DNA of 64,000 bases from Stenopsyche tienmushanensis (taxonomy: Eukaryota > Arthropoda > Insecta > Trichoptera > Stenopsychidae): contig WACJ01000359.1 in the NCBI GenBank assembly GCA_008973525.1, positions 186,001 through 250,000 of the forward strand, given 5' to 3'. The position numbers and the translations under genes were made by a program. Below, in pieces: positions 35,543 through 44,735 of the stretch (its first letter is position 1; each line of letters begins with the position of its first letter). The notes under the pieces are model-generated. The model was not told where the DNA came from, did not search any database, and saw nothing but the letters and a program-made list of their open reading frames with translations.

Positions 35543-36365
35543 CAGTGGTTCCTAACCTGGGGGGAATTACCCCCCGAGGGGTAAAATGGCTTTTCGGCGG
35601 GGGTAATGACAATATTCATTTTTAGTATGTAGATATAATAATAAAATGACATGAGCGTCATATGGCTTGCACTCTCTTCCAAGAAGTCTCTCACTGTGTT
35701 CTGATGCCTTTCTTGTAATCCTTCTCGCAAGGAGAGGGATGAAGAGACGGAGACGATACAGTTTTAATTTACTCGAGCACTAATTTTGTACGTTTCGCAT
35801 TTGTGACAGTATTTTAAGTGAAATGACTTCTGCTTCTGGAAAAAAGTGCTTGTATAAAGAAGCATTTCTACAATGGGGTTTCACGAATATTGTTGACAGG
35901 AATATGGAAAAGCCTCAGTGTGTTATATGTAATAAAGTTCTTGGTACAAAGAGCATGAAATCAAGCAAACTTAAAGAACATTTCGAGAATGTTCAAGGAG
36001 TTGGCTGATGAAATTTTTAAAGACGAAGATGTGTCAGCCAAAGTAGAATTTCTCAGACTACTCCAGAATAGCATTTTCAAAGAAGTGGAATTTCAAAACT
36101 ATGACTTCTGTACATTTTGGTGAAAAGTAGGTGCTGAATATCCTATTATAGCTGATAGCCCTAAGAATATGCGTTGGTTGAAACTAAACCTAACTAAGTA
36201 AAGTAAAAAGTAATTTCCCATAGTTTTGTGCAATTTCATGATAAAAAAGGCTATTCGTATGTATTATATATGTTGTTTTTTTTCAACAAAATTTTGAAGG
36301 GGGGTAAAATCAGTTTCCCTGATAGGTTATAGGGGTAACGAGACTAAAAAGGTTAGGAAACACTG
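35543..36365 (+). mobile_element. Non-autonomous hAT element (823 bp) with BED-finger fragment
   Basis: The ends are CAGTGGTTCCTAACCT and, reverse-complemented, CAGTGTTTCCTAACCT: 16-bp inverted repeats with one mismatch, flanked by a perfect 8-bp duplication. Inside, 35823-36008 encodes 61 residues starting MTSASGKKCLYKEAF. It has a BED-type zinc finger half (CVICNKVL, then SSKLKEHFE), as at the N-terminus of ZBED-type hAT transposases. The final His of the finger is not present before a stop, and the catalytic domain is deleted. A short further coding-like piece (AEFLRLLQNS-type) follows to about 36180. Confidence 0.85.
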
Positions 36366-36690
36366 ATCTAAAGGATGCAATTGCCAGAAAACTGCCTGAA
36401 TTAGCGAACAGACGAGGCGTTGTTTTTCATCACGATAACGCCAGGCTTCACGTGTCTTTGCTTGTCAGAAATAAATTATTATCATTTGACTGGGATGTTT
36501 TACCTCATCCTCCGTACTTTCCGGAAATTGCCCCTTCAGATTATTATTTATTACTTTCACTGAAAAATTATTTACGTGGTAAAAGTTTTAATTCAAAAAA
36601 TGATATAAAAATGTACCTTGATCAATATTTTGCCAACAAGCCTGGGAAATTTTGGCAAGAAAGCATGATGAGGAGAAACAAACTAAATAA

Positions 36691-36974
36691 CTATGTATTC
36701 CACACGAGAGAGAGAGAGATCTGGCTGCAGGAGGGACAACCTCCCGCAGCCAAGGCTAACCGAGACTCTCCCGATTCCCGCCTCTTGCGCATCACTACCC
36801 AACCGGCAACGATGCATACGCAAGAAGCGATCATTCGGTAAACTGGTGCAATGTCTCCGTAGGGCCACAAGAGATGGCGCTCTTAAAATAACACATTGCA
36901 CCTGAAGAGAGATATATGATGTCGCTGTTAACAGCGCTACTACGTGGGGATGGTAATCGCCCACGCTACAATAA
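36691..36974. other. Unclassified insertion-like block between two mariner remnants
   Basis: This GC-richer block begins with a (GA)n run and carries a CTGCAGGAGG...CCTCCCGCAG hairpin near 36725. It also has a 14-bp perfect palindrome, CGCTGTTAACAGCG, near 36923. It separates the truncated mariner on the left from a different mariner on the right. The plus-strand frame through it is an extension of the mariner frame and not a gene. Confidence 0.3.
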
Positions 36975-37262
36975 CAAAGGAGAGCGACGAAACACGTGCA
37001 AAGTTTTGTTGTCAAGACAATAAGTTCGTCCTTTCTTGTACCGAATTGTGACTGAAGATGAAAAAGTTGTTGTTTATGACAACATAATTCATAAACGTCG
37101 ATGGCTTTCTCTGAGACAAAAACCATATTCGACTCTGAATCCTGGACAGACGATCCGCAAGATTATTTTGTGCGTTTGGTGGGATGTTCTATGAATTATT
37201 CATTATGAATTTATGAAACCTGGCGATACAATAAATTCAGATACGTTTTGTAAATATATATT
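36975..37262 (+). pseudogene. mariner transposase fragment (central part)
   Basis: One frame reads NKGERRNTCKVLLSRQ, a stop, then PFLYRIVTEDEKVVVYDN and KRRWLSLRQKPYSTLNPGQT, followed by RKIILCVWWDVL and DTINSDTFCKYI after another stop. This is the mariner linker and first catalytic block (D in TEDEK). It differs from the copy at 35070 and so is a separate insertion. Its likely 3' half is at 37970-38330. Confidence 0.7.
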
Positions 37263-37389
37263 TAAAAAAAAAAGAGTTTTTCATTGTTAAACAATCGGCA
37301 AGGACTTTTCGATGCATCTAATATATACGGCTCTCTGATACCGTCGTCATCCTGTTTCCGTGACAAACTACCGATCCCTGGTTTAGTGA

Positions 37390-37600
37390 CAGGGAAACTT
37401 CCCTATTTGAAATCTGTGTCCAGAAGCGACAACTATTTAAAAAAGTGTGCTCAACAAAAAAAAAATATTTTTTTGCTTTGTAGAATTAGTGACGATCGTG
37501 TCGTGAACTGTATTTAAATACCTCGCTGCAATATGAAAAAATAACTGGTATCTTCAATGCTGTTTGTGTCATTCATTTTTTAAATAAGGTAGTTTCCCTG
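37390..37600. mobile_element. MITE with 19-bp inverted ends
   Basis: The left end is CAGGGAAACTTCCCTATTT and the right end, reverse-complemented, is CAGGGAAACTACCTTATTT: 19-bp inverted repeats with two mismatches. The flanks do not show a clear target duplication. It lies in the DNA separating the two halves of a mariner copy. The CAGGG start suggests a hAT origin. Confidence 0.5.
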
Positions 37601-37969
37601 CTGCACCCTGTAGATTTTTTAATGAACCAATATCAGGCGACACCGGGAGTTAAATGATGATATTTCGCAGCCTAAAATTCCAATGAAAAAATTAATAAAG
37701 CGCCTAAACTAGGCCAATGGGTTTCACGCAAATTATCAGAGCTCAATCGATAATTGCACATATAAATTTGCATTTCTCACCTCTGTGTATTGAAAAAATA
37801 ACCATCTTTAAATCGAATCGTTACAGGAGATAAGAAATAAATTTTATACAGCAATAATAAGGACCAAAGACAATGGATAAATAGTAAAGCAACACCTTCT
37901 ACACAGTTGAAAAGAGGACCTCATTCGCGATAGATTATACTATCCATTCGATGCGATACAGAAGTAATG

Positions 37970-38330
37970 TGATCTTATCAGTGAACAAAACTATTACAAA
38001 GAAAGTCCATTGCCATGAATTGGATAGACTGAATTAATTCATCGACAAAAAAAGGTCAACACGATTCAAAAACTCAAATGGGAACTCATAGCGTATCCGC
38101 CATATTTTCCTGATTTGATACCATCAGATTATCACCTTTTCTACTAAAGATAAACGATTTAATGCAGAAGATGATCTACATAGGGAGCTTAATATTTCTT
38201 GGCTTAAAAACATTGCGAGAGGAAATAGCCCATTTTTAGTACCGCATTGAATGTTTGTACCAAGAACTTAAATCTTTAGTATGGAATTCCTTTACCATTA
38301 TTCCCGTAATGAGATCGTAGCCAGATGATT
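37970..38330 (+). pseudogene. mariner transposase 3' fragment
   Basis: Broken frames give HCHELDRLN, then LKWELIAYPPYFPDLIPSDY with the third catalytic Asp, then a C-terminal tail with frame shifts (KRFNAEDDLHREL). By order and orientation it is probably the other half of the fragment at 36975-37262, separated by about 700 bp of inserted DNA. Confidence 0.65.
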
Positions 38331-38833
38331 TTTTTATGTCGAACTTTGCTATGATTTTGTTATGACTGAGCACTACTGATAAAGTTCATTTACGTCGCTG
38401 TATTTTATCCATATTACAGCAAAAACCTTTTTTTTACAACATTAGAGATTGCGAAAAGGCTTGATTCAGGTCAACAAAACATTTCGGACCTAGCACCCTT
38501 CGATATCATTTGTTTTTGTCCTTACAAAATTTTTTGCAGAACGAAAAATTCTAAAACAAAGAACGTATCAGACAAGCAATTGTTCAATTTTTCGCCTCTG
38601 GGGCATTTTTTAAAAGTGGAACATACAAATTGCCATTACAAAATCCAGTATAACAAAAATTTTAGAATTTGTCAACAAATGACACATACATTCCGTATAA
38701 ATAATTCCAGGTTTTCACGAAACACCTATTAACTTTCCATAGACCATCAGTGTTCTACGTAACATAGTTTGAGAAATCCTGACCTACATATAAATTGTTT
38801 GTATGTAAATATAAAACATCAACGAAACCCGTA

Positions 38834-38904
38834 GCATCGGTGGTTCAGTGGTAGAATGCTCGCCTGCCACGCGGGCGGCCCGGGTTCGATTCCCGGCCGA
38901 TGCA
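38834..38904 (+). tRNA. tRNA-Gly (anticodon GCC)
   Basis: A 71-nt gene folds as a standard cloverleaf: acceptor GCATCGG pairs with CCGATGC, the anticodon loop is CTGCCAC with anticodon GCC, and the T arm carries GGTTCGATTCC (B box). The D-arm region GTGGTTCAGTGGTAGA is the A box. No intron is present. T runs (ATCTTTTTTATATTTTTTTT) follow within a few bases as the Pol III terminator. Confidence 0.97.
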
Positions 38905-38930
38905 ATCTTTTTTATATTTTTTTTTCCACA
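38905..38930 (+). terminator. Pol III terminator of tRNA-Gly
   Basis: Two T runs start 3 nt after the tRNA 3' end, as expected for RNA polymerase III termination. Confidence 0.75.
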
Positions 38931-39143
38931 TTTATACAAATCTAAAAAAAAATGAAAACATTAATTAATTAATGCAATTCAATAAACATTAAATAAATTC
39001 ACTCTTATTAAATTAAATAAAAATAAATATAATGACTTTTTTTCTGATAAACGTAATGTTTTTGAATGCAAATATATATTTTTATGCAAAAGATGAGATA
39101 CTTTAAACAAAAATGCGATTTGGAAAAAAAAAACAAAAAACTT

Positions 39144-39216
39144 CGATCTTGCCAGGATTCGAACCTGGAATCTTCTGATCCGTAGTCAGACGCGTTATCC
39201 GTTGCGCCACAAGACC
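39144..39216 (-). tRNA. tRNA-Arg (anticodon ACG)
   Basis: On the minus strand a 73-nt cloverleaf starts GGTCTTG, which pairs with CAAGATC (one G-T pair), and the discriminator is G. The anticodon loop is CTACGGA with anticodon ACG, closed by TCTGA/TCAGA. The T arm holds GGTTCGAATCC. T runs follow downstream on the minus strand (the A runs at 39125-39140). It lies 239 bp from the tRNA-Gly gene and points toward it. Confidence 0.97.
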
Positions 39217-40587
39217 ATGAGTACCACTAAGCTAAATTTTTTAACATATCTTTAAGATTATCACTTATATTTATAAATTCGTAAATTTAATTATAAATAC
39301 ATGTTATTCTACAAAAATCCATATTAAATTTGTAAAATAAAAATTAAATATTACCATAATAAAATGATTAATTATAGCGGACTCTATTGGTCGTAGTCAT
39401 AACTAATCAAATATTTTTAATAGAATTAATTTTTTGTATATTTTATTTTTGTTTTATTTAAATTAATTTTAATTTTTGTAATTTATAAAAGCATATTTTT
39501 ATGGAGATTTAATTGAGCTTTAAATTAATATCGATTGACGTAATGTTGCTAAGCTCGCCGTATATATTCTTCCCTGCTTCCGTATGTCCAGGGATACTGC
39601 TTGAATTTAATCAAAATTTCATTAAAACTTTCCGGGTGTGACCATTCGGTTAACTTTCCGGCCAAGCAATATCAGAAAGATGAACCACAAAATTATTCCT
39701 CATTCGAAAATTTTCGGATAGTCCTTTTCATTTATGGCACAATTAGAAGCCAGCCTGAGGGGGTCAAATCATTTTTACACAATGTACATTTTTTTTCCGG
39801 TCAGGGGCATATTTTTAATGGGTATTTGTATTTACAGACGACCCAGCTAAACAATGTCGACCATCCAGAACTCGTTCCTGTTATCAATCCGCAATATTCA
39901 ATAGGAGGTCACGGCTGGATATCCTGGAAACGGGTTTTATTTACCCTCCAAGGTGAAATATAGAGGTTGACTCTACCAGACAGGACCTTTCGACCCTGAG
40001 CCCATTCCAGCCGACCCCCGTTGGCTATTAAGAATTTCGTTTCGCCAGGGTGAACCGTGATCAGCAATCGAATTATATCTGGATGACCGACCGCAGGGCA
40101 GCTATCCACTTATCCGTTCATAACGAACGTACATCTGAATAATTTATATTCGCGAAAATTCTCAAAAAAACATTTTAATTTACTCGACTTATGAAGAAAA
40201 AATTGTTTTTTTAAGTAGTTTCCAAGTCCGCGCCCAGAGGGCTCTGCGGTACATCTGCGAAAATGGTGGAGCTACTGAGCGAAAGTAATTAAATGAGGAA
40301 AACTTTCTTAATTCTCGGATCGAAATAAAATTTAAAAACTTTTTTATCGCTCATATCACAAATCATCAGCTCTCTACACCCTTGTTTATTTTTATTAAAA
40401 ATATAATTAATATGACTGAAAAATGGTATCACAAATAATTCAAATTTACGAAAATATAATCGCCTTAGACGTGGATAATAGCGTTGAATCTGGTGTTAAA
40501 CGTGTCGCACGCTTCACAGATACACAAAATTGAATGCTTTCCTATCTATCTTCTAATATTTTTAGGGAAGGCTTCTAAAATACACTT
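39217..40587. other. Non-coding stretch
   Basis: Very AT-rich to about 39540, then moderate GC at 39580-40270 with a 120-codon plus-strand frame (39601-39963) that has no recognised domain. No repeat was matched. Confidence 0.3.
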
Positions 40588-40742
40588 GAACTTTTTTTGT
40601 GCGATAGAAGCGTTCCGCGGAAAATCGCACAAAAAAAGCTTTGACTTACAAAGAAAAAGTGAACATGCGTTCCATGAATTTTAAAAACCGCATAACTTCA
40701 AAATCGGATAAAAAAAAGTCGCACAAAAAGAGGTTTGAGTTT
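40588..40742 (-). repeat. Repeat family C, copy 4 (short, 155 bp)
   Basis: In reverse orientation it reads from AAACCTCTTTTTGTGCGACT to TTTTTTTGTGCGATAGAAGC. The inner ATCGCACAAAAAAA and outer GTCGCACAAAAAGAG segments form inverted pairs. It has the two ends of family C with almost no interior, like a MITE derived from it. Confidence 0.6.
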
Positions 40743-40838
40743 ACTTTGAAGATGTAACAGACGTAATTGTTGAATAATATCATAAATATAAGGAATGTTA
40801 AGGGTAACTCTCATTCCGCTGCTAAACGACTGCATTGA

Positions 40839-40976
40839 TCAAACAGAGAGTCCGATCTTTACAATTGTCCCGAGTCTCTTCTCTTCAATTGCTCTTTCCC
40901 AGATATTCAGCATCTTTGTTGGTCGGATCATCCCGGAGAAGACGATGCCTTCCGACTGGTACGTTGCTATTCGAAC
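40839..40976 (-). CDS. Candidate last coding exon, unknown gene
   Basis: The acceptor TTTTATTCAG lies directly before GTT at 40976. From there the frame is open for 45 residues (starting VRIATYQSEGIVFSGMIRPT, including NIWERAIEEKRLG) to a TGA at 40839-40841. Composition is balanced and protein-like, unlike the flanks, and it matches no repeat. It joins in phase 0 to the exon at 41035-41153 across a 58-nt intron. I do not recognise the family. Confidence 0.4.
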   Translation of the reverse strand, partial: VRIATYQSEGIVFSGMIRPTKMLNIWERAIEEKRLGTIVKIGLSV

Positions 40977-41034
40977 CTGAATAAAAGACAGCTCGAAAAA
41001 TTATGTATGGTAACATCTTTACTACAAGGACTAC

Positions 41035-41153
41035 CCAAAGGAGACGGCAGATCTGAATGAAGCTAATGATCGACTCATCTCCGTGCATGTCCATGACCTT
41101 CCAGTTAAATCTCATCGATTCACTGCCCCAACTGGTAAAATCGATAATGACAA
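41035..41153 (-). CDS. Candidate penultimate coding exon, unknown gene
   Basis: The acceptor ACTTGACATTAG precedes 41153. Only one frame is open through the segment, giving 39 residues beginning VIIDFTSWGSESMRFNWKVM and ending FIQICRLLW. The donor is TGG|GTAGTC at 41035/41034; an alternative donor 12 nt further (GTA|GTAAAG) keeps the same phase. Both choices join in frame to 40839-40976. Earlier exons would lie to the right. The family is not recognised. Confidence 0.35.
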
Positions 41154-41583
41154 CTAATGTCAAGTTTGTATAAATGGCAACAAAAATAACGAAAGAAACA
41201 CATCTAAAGACGCGTGTGCCATGAATTTGCTGCGCGTTTGGGTCTAATTCTCCGATTTTAGAATAATTTTGTAAAATTTGAATTCCGTTTCATTTGAACG
41301 CCTCTGATTCCCGATTAATAAAATATATTTCAAATGATCGTAATTGTATAAAAGAGATTAATGTCGTTTGATAATGCAGATAAGCTTTTGATTATCTAGT
41401 TATAAGACATGGGACTCCCAAGATTTTTATTCAGTTGTAGATAAAACATTTTTTTCTGACAGCATCTTATTTACGTTCAAAATTATTTATTGCAGAGCTG
41501 AAAAAATGATACCCTTGAGTTAATAACTGCAATGCATCAATGTACAGAGTGCTAATCTTTATATTAATGTTAACGACATACTG
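41154..41583. other. AT-rich non-coding stretch
   Basis: Nothing recognised. Confidence 0.25.
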
Positions 41584-42304
41584 ACTGTGCTTTAGGCTAT
41601 CGCCTTGGAGAGGTCTTGTTGTCTAGTGAGAACGTGTATATCGACCATCTCATCACAGTCATGACCAGTAAACATCTGAACCAAGTTGAGATCGGACAGA
41701 CTGCGACTTAGTGGCATTTGGTCCATGTCCGAGCGCTGCTGTATAATCTAACCCGGGTGCTCCCGGAATAGCCACACAGAATGTCTTCCATTTTTCTTTG
41801 CAACCCCGGGTGCACTGCATGCAAGGCTTCCAGGTGCTCACCCATTTCATTCCGCGCCTTCCAGAAGAAGCGAAATACAATGAGGAAGATCAATTTCCGG
41901 TTAACTTGCACCCGAAGGTGCGATGGAGGAGGAGGGAATTAGGTATACTAAATTTCAAATGACAATCTAAGCGAGGTCACTGCCACCACAAGGGAGGATT
42001 GATCTCCCTGGGGTTTTACGGACAGGCGTCTTAGGGCAAAACGCCGGTTAGGTGAAAACATAGCTAACCGTGCTCTCAAGTCTTTGATCAGTCGGTGCGT
42101 CCACCGACCCTTTACGGAGCTAACCCATCTTGACTATTGATATTATTTTTTAGTTCAATACTGAATGAACTATTTCTCCTCTGGGAAGAAGTCTATAGGC
42201 GGTGTGGCAATCAGTACAAGGATAGCATCTTAAGATACCATGTGGTATGCAGAAGCTACCACTTCTACGATAGACCCTGGAGGGTGGGATTTCGTTCCCT
42301 AGGC
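41584..42304. repeat. Family D repeat (unknown, GC-richer), left of the tandem array
   Basis: Segments here recur near the right end of the window: CCACACAGAATGTCTTCCAT at about 41773 versus the same motif with one change at about 63502, and GCACCCGAAGGTGCGATGG near 41909 versus GCACTCGAAGGTACGCTGG near 63581. The element is not classified; an untranslated part of a non-LTR retrotransposon is one possibility. Minus-strand frames at 41659-41911 have no recognised domain. Confidence 0.35.
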
Positions 42305-43206
42305 GGTTCCATTTCTGGGCGCTCGCGGAGCCAATTCTGTGCGCCCGCGGATCGATATCTGTGTGCTCGCAGTTCCATTTCTGGGCGCTTGCGGATCGAT
42401 ATCTGTGTGCCCGTGGTTCCATTTCTGGGCGCTCGCGGAGCCAATTCTGTGAGCCCGCGGATCGAAATCTGTGTGCCCGCAGTTCCATTTCTGGGCGCTC
42501 GCGGATCGATATCTGTGTGCCCGCGGTTCCATTTCTGGGCGCTCGCGGAGCCAATTCTGTGCGCCCGCGGATCGATATCTGTGTGCCCGCGGTTCCATTT
42601 CTGGGCGCTCGCGGATCGATATCTGTGTGCCCGCGGTTCCATTTCTGGGCGCTCGCGGAGCCAATTCTGTGCGCCCGCGGATCGATATCTGTGTGCCTGC
42701 GGTTCCATTTCTGCGCGCCCGCGGAGCCAATTCTGTGCGCCCGCGGATCGATATCTGTGTGCCTGCGGTTCCATTTCTGCGCGCCCGCGGAGCCAATTCT
42801 GTGCGCCCGCGGATCGATATCTGTGTGCCTGCGGTTCCATTTCTGCGCGCCCGCGGAGCCAATTCTGTGCGCCCGCGGATCGATATCTGTGTGCCTGCGG
42901 TTCCATTTCTGCGCGCCCGCGGAGCCAATTCTGTGCGCCCGCGGATCGATATCTGTGTGCCCGCGGTTCCATTTCTGGGCGCTCGCGGATCGATATCTGT
43001 GTGCCCGCGGTTCCATTTCTGGGCGCTCGCGGAGCCAATTCTGTGCGCCCGCGGATCGATATCTGTGTGCCTGCGGTTCCATTTCTGCGCGCCCGCGGAG
43101 CCAATTCTGTGCGCCCGCGGATCGATATCTGTGTGCCTGCGGTTCCATTTCTGCGCGCCCGCGGAGCCAATTCTGTGCGCCCGCGGATCGATATCTGTGT
43201 GCCCAC
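42305..43206. repeat. Higher-order tandem array, 41 monomers of 22 bp
   Basis: The array is made of 22-bp monomers of three types. A starts GGTTCCATTTCTG, B starts GGAGCCAATTCTGTGCG and C starts GGATCGATATCTGTGTG; all share a TTCTG/ATCTG centre and a GCCCGC or GCTCGC end. Order from the left: ABC AC ABC AC ABC AC ABC, then four ABC with a variant A (CTGCGCGCCCGC ending), then AC, ABC and two ABC with variant A. Blocks are therefore 66 or 44 bp. Monomers within a type differ at only one to three positions, so the array was homogenised recently. It is GC- and CpG-rich in an AT-rich genome. All six frames are open across it, giving frames up to 386 codons, because no monomer carries a stop. Confidence 0.95.
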
Positions 43207-43446
43207 CAGTGGTGTAGTGGGGCGGGGGCGCGTGGGGTCGGCGCTCCCACACTTTTTTCTAAACGATTTGGAAATTTTGCAAAATATATGTTTTTAAAAT
43301 TTATTGTAACTTAAATTAGTTAAATTGAAGACCGTTTGGTTGGAAACTTGGTGCGAAAATTGTATCACTGCTGGTAGGGGAGGGGGTACTGAAGTATTAT
43401 AATTAATCAGCGCTCCCAGACTTTTTTATTTAGTACTACATCACTG
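43207..43446. mobile_element. hAT-type MITE abutting the tandem array
   Basis: The left end reads CAGTGGTGTAGTGGGGCGGG and the right end, reverse-complemented, CAGTGATGTAGTACTAAATA, so the outermost 12 bp match with one difference. Inside, GGCGCTCCCACACTTTTTTC and, inverted, AGTCTGGGAGCGC strengthen the pairing. The left end starts on the base after the last complete monomer. No 8-bp duplication is visible at the two ends as defined here. Confidence 0.55.
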
Positions 43447-43618
43447 CTCATTTTCCCAGAATTTTACCAAGTAACAACCTTGTCGGCTCTACTGTTCTTT
43501 CAGATATTCTATTTTAAAGATTCTATCATCATTCTTGAGCAAGGCTTGAACATGAAAGAAGTTTGTAGATAATCGAAGTCTGTGTTAATTGTTTTTCTTA
43601 AATCCTTAAGCAGTTCTT

Positions 43619-43715
43619 TTAATGCTCATCCTCTTCATCCCACAACGCCTCTTCTCCCGCTCTATAGTCGAATGACCAAGCCATGGCAGACCAGTTTAGA
43701 CTATCTCGATCGAAC
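43619..43715 (-). CDS. Candidate last coding exon, unknown gene
   Basis: The acceptor ATTTTTATTCAG precedes 43715. The frame then reads FDRDSLNWSAMAWSFDYRAG and ends EEALWDEEDEH with a TAA at 43619-43621, 31 residues with an acidic tail. The intron side is AT-rich. The acceptor context (TTATTCAG|GTTCGA) is the same as at 40976, which could be chance or shared ancestry. No family is recognised. Confidence 0.25.
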
Positions 43716-44491
43716 CTGAATAAAAATAATATGTACAAATAGAGATGAAGTACATTTTTAATTTTACTCCGGTTGAGAGCCAACCAATGGTGTCTAGCTT
43801 TATTTGAATTTATTAAGGTCTGGAGGCGCTGCCCATTTAACGTCCCCCTAATATTGAGCAAATCTCATCCGAATAAACAATTTAATTATTAAGGGTCCAA
43901 ATTAAAGGACACGTGAACTTAGTGCAGAATCACAACTTGAGATGGCCCTTAAACAAATTTACAATATGTTGTTATATTCTAAGCCGCAAATTTCGCATCC
44001 ATTATGAATTAAGGGTTAGTATTTAATGAAGCGACTGTGGACCTTTGAATTTCAATTCACCGGAAAGGATAAACACTTCGCCCTGAACAAATCACCCTAT
44101 CGGCCGCCACTTCATATCAAATATCAATATTTCAGCTCGGAATTATAGGCTCGGATTTAAATATGTCCAAAACGATTGGCCTAGGTTAATATCCCGGACA
44201 TGGGAGTGCAAATATGTTGTGCAAATTTATTTGATCTTATCAGTTAGTGCAAACGTCCCGAACACGTACGATTCGCTGAGCAAATTCAATTAAACATATG
44301 GTTTATGTGGACTTTGGATTAATAAATAGGGCCTGTATTATTTTAACGAATTTAAAATGGATTTATACAGTTTTTACAAATCAAGCTATAGAAACTGTTG
44401 AATGGATGAAACACAAAGGAAATACACAAGTATAATGAAATGCAAAAAATATATATGCCAAATGTTGCGTGAGAGCTCACAAAATAACAAC
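43716..44491. other. Non-coding stretch
   Basis: Nothing recognised. Confidence 0.25.
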
Positions 44492-44735
44492 AAGCTTGTA
44501 TATCAGTAAATGAACCTTAACACTGTTGATAGCACACAATATTCGTTCATATATTTGTGTAAACATAAACAATACACATGTATGTCATCAGTATTGGTAA
44601 CAAAATAATGCATTTGTTGAAGCTGGAAATTAATAAATTTATCCACACAATCTCCGCAATGAACGTATAAGAATGCTTTGTCTATCACTTAAATCTGTTC
44701 ACAGCATATGCGGGATTCCTCATCAATGGGTTAAT
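44492..44735 (-). repeat. Dispersed repeat family A, partial copy 5
   Basis: In reverse orientation it runs from ATTGATGAGGAATCCCGCAT to GTGTTAAGGTTCATTTACTG and ATACAAGCTTG. The middle (including the GGTACCCCTACAC block) is deleted. Confidence 0.55.

Larger units (their letters stand above)
35070..36690 (+). pseudogene. mariner transposase pseudogene (DD34D), split by a hAT insertion
   Basis: The element starts TTAAGTTGTCCCATAAGTTT, with coding from about 35123. ENQRYTVREIANKLEI is the N-terminal helix-turn-helix, followed after stops and frame changes by the first catalytic block (ITEDESWI-like, near 35340) and a VAKLGLHPEKVLLCIWWDWK region near 35420-35475. The hAT element at 35543-36365 interrupts it. 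After it come AIARKLPELANRRGVVFHHD-type sequence (second Asp in HHDNAR) and APSDYYLL (third Asp). Exactly 34 residues separate these two Asp, which defines DD34D. The C-terminal part ends near 36690 in unrelated sequence, so the right end is lost. It is inactive. Confidence 0.8.

Noticed and set aside
36693..37126. 147-codon minus-strand and 70-codon plus-strand frames
   Set aside because: They overlap the spacer and a mariner fragment read in the wrong strand or frame.
42305..43206. CRISPR-like regular repeats
   Set aside because: Units are contiguous with no unique spacers, monomer types alternate, and the context is eukaryotic.
42137..43314. Long open frames (248-386 codons) on both strands
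   Set aside because: They are by-products of a stop-free 66-bp repeat; all six frames are open, so none has gene support.
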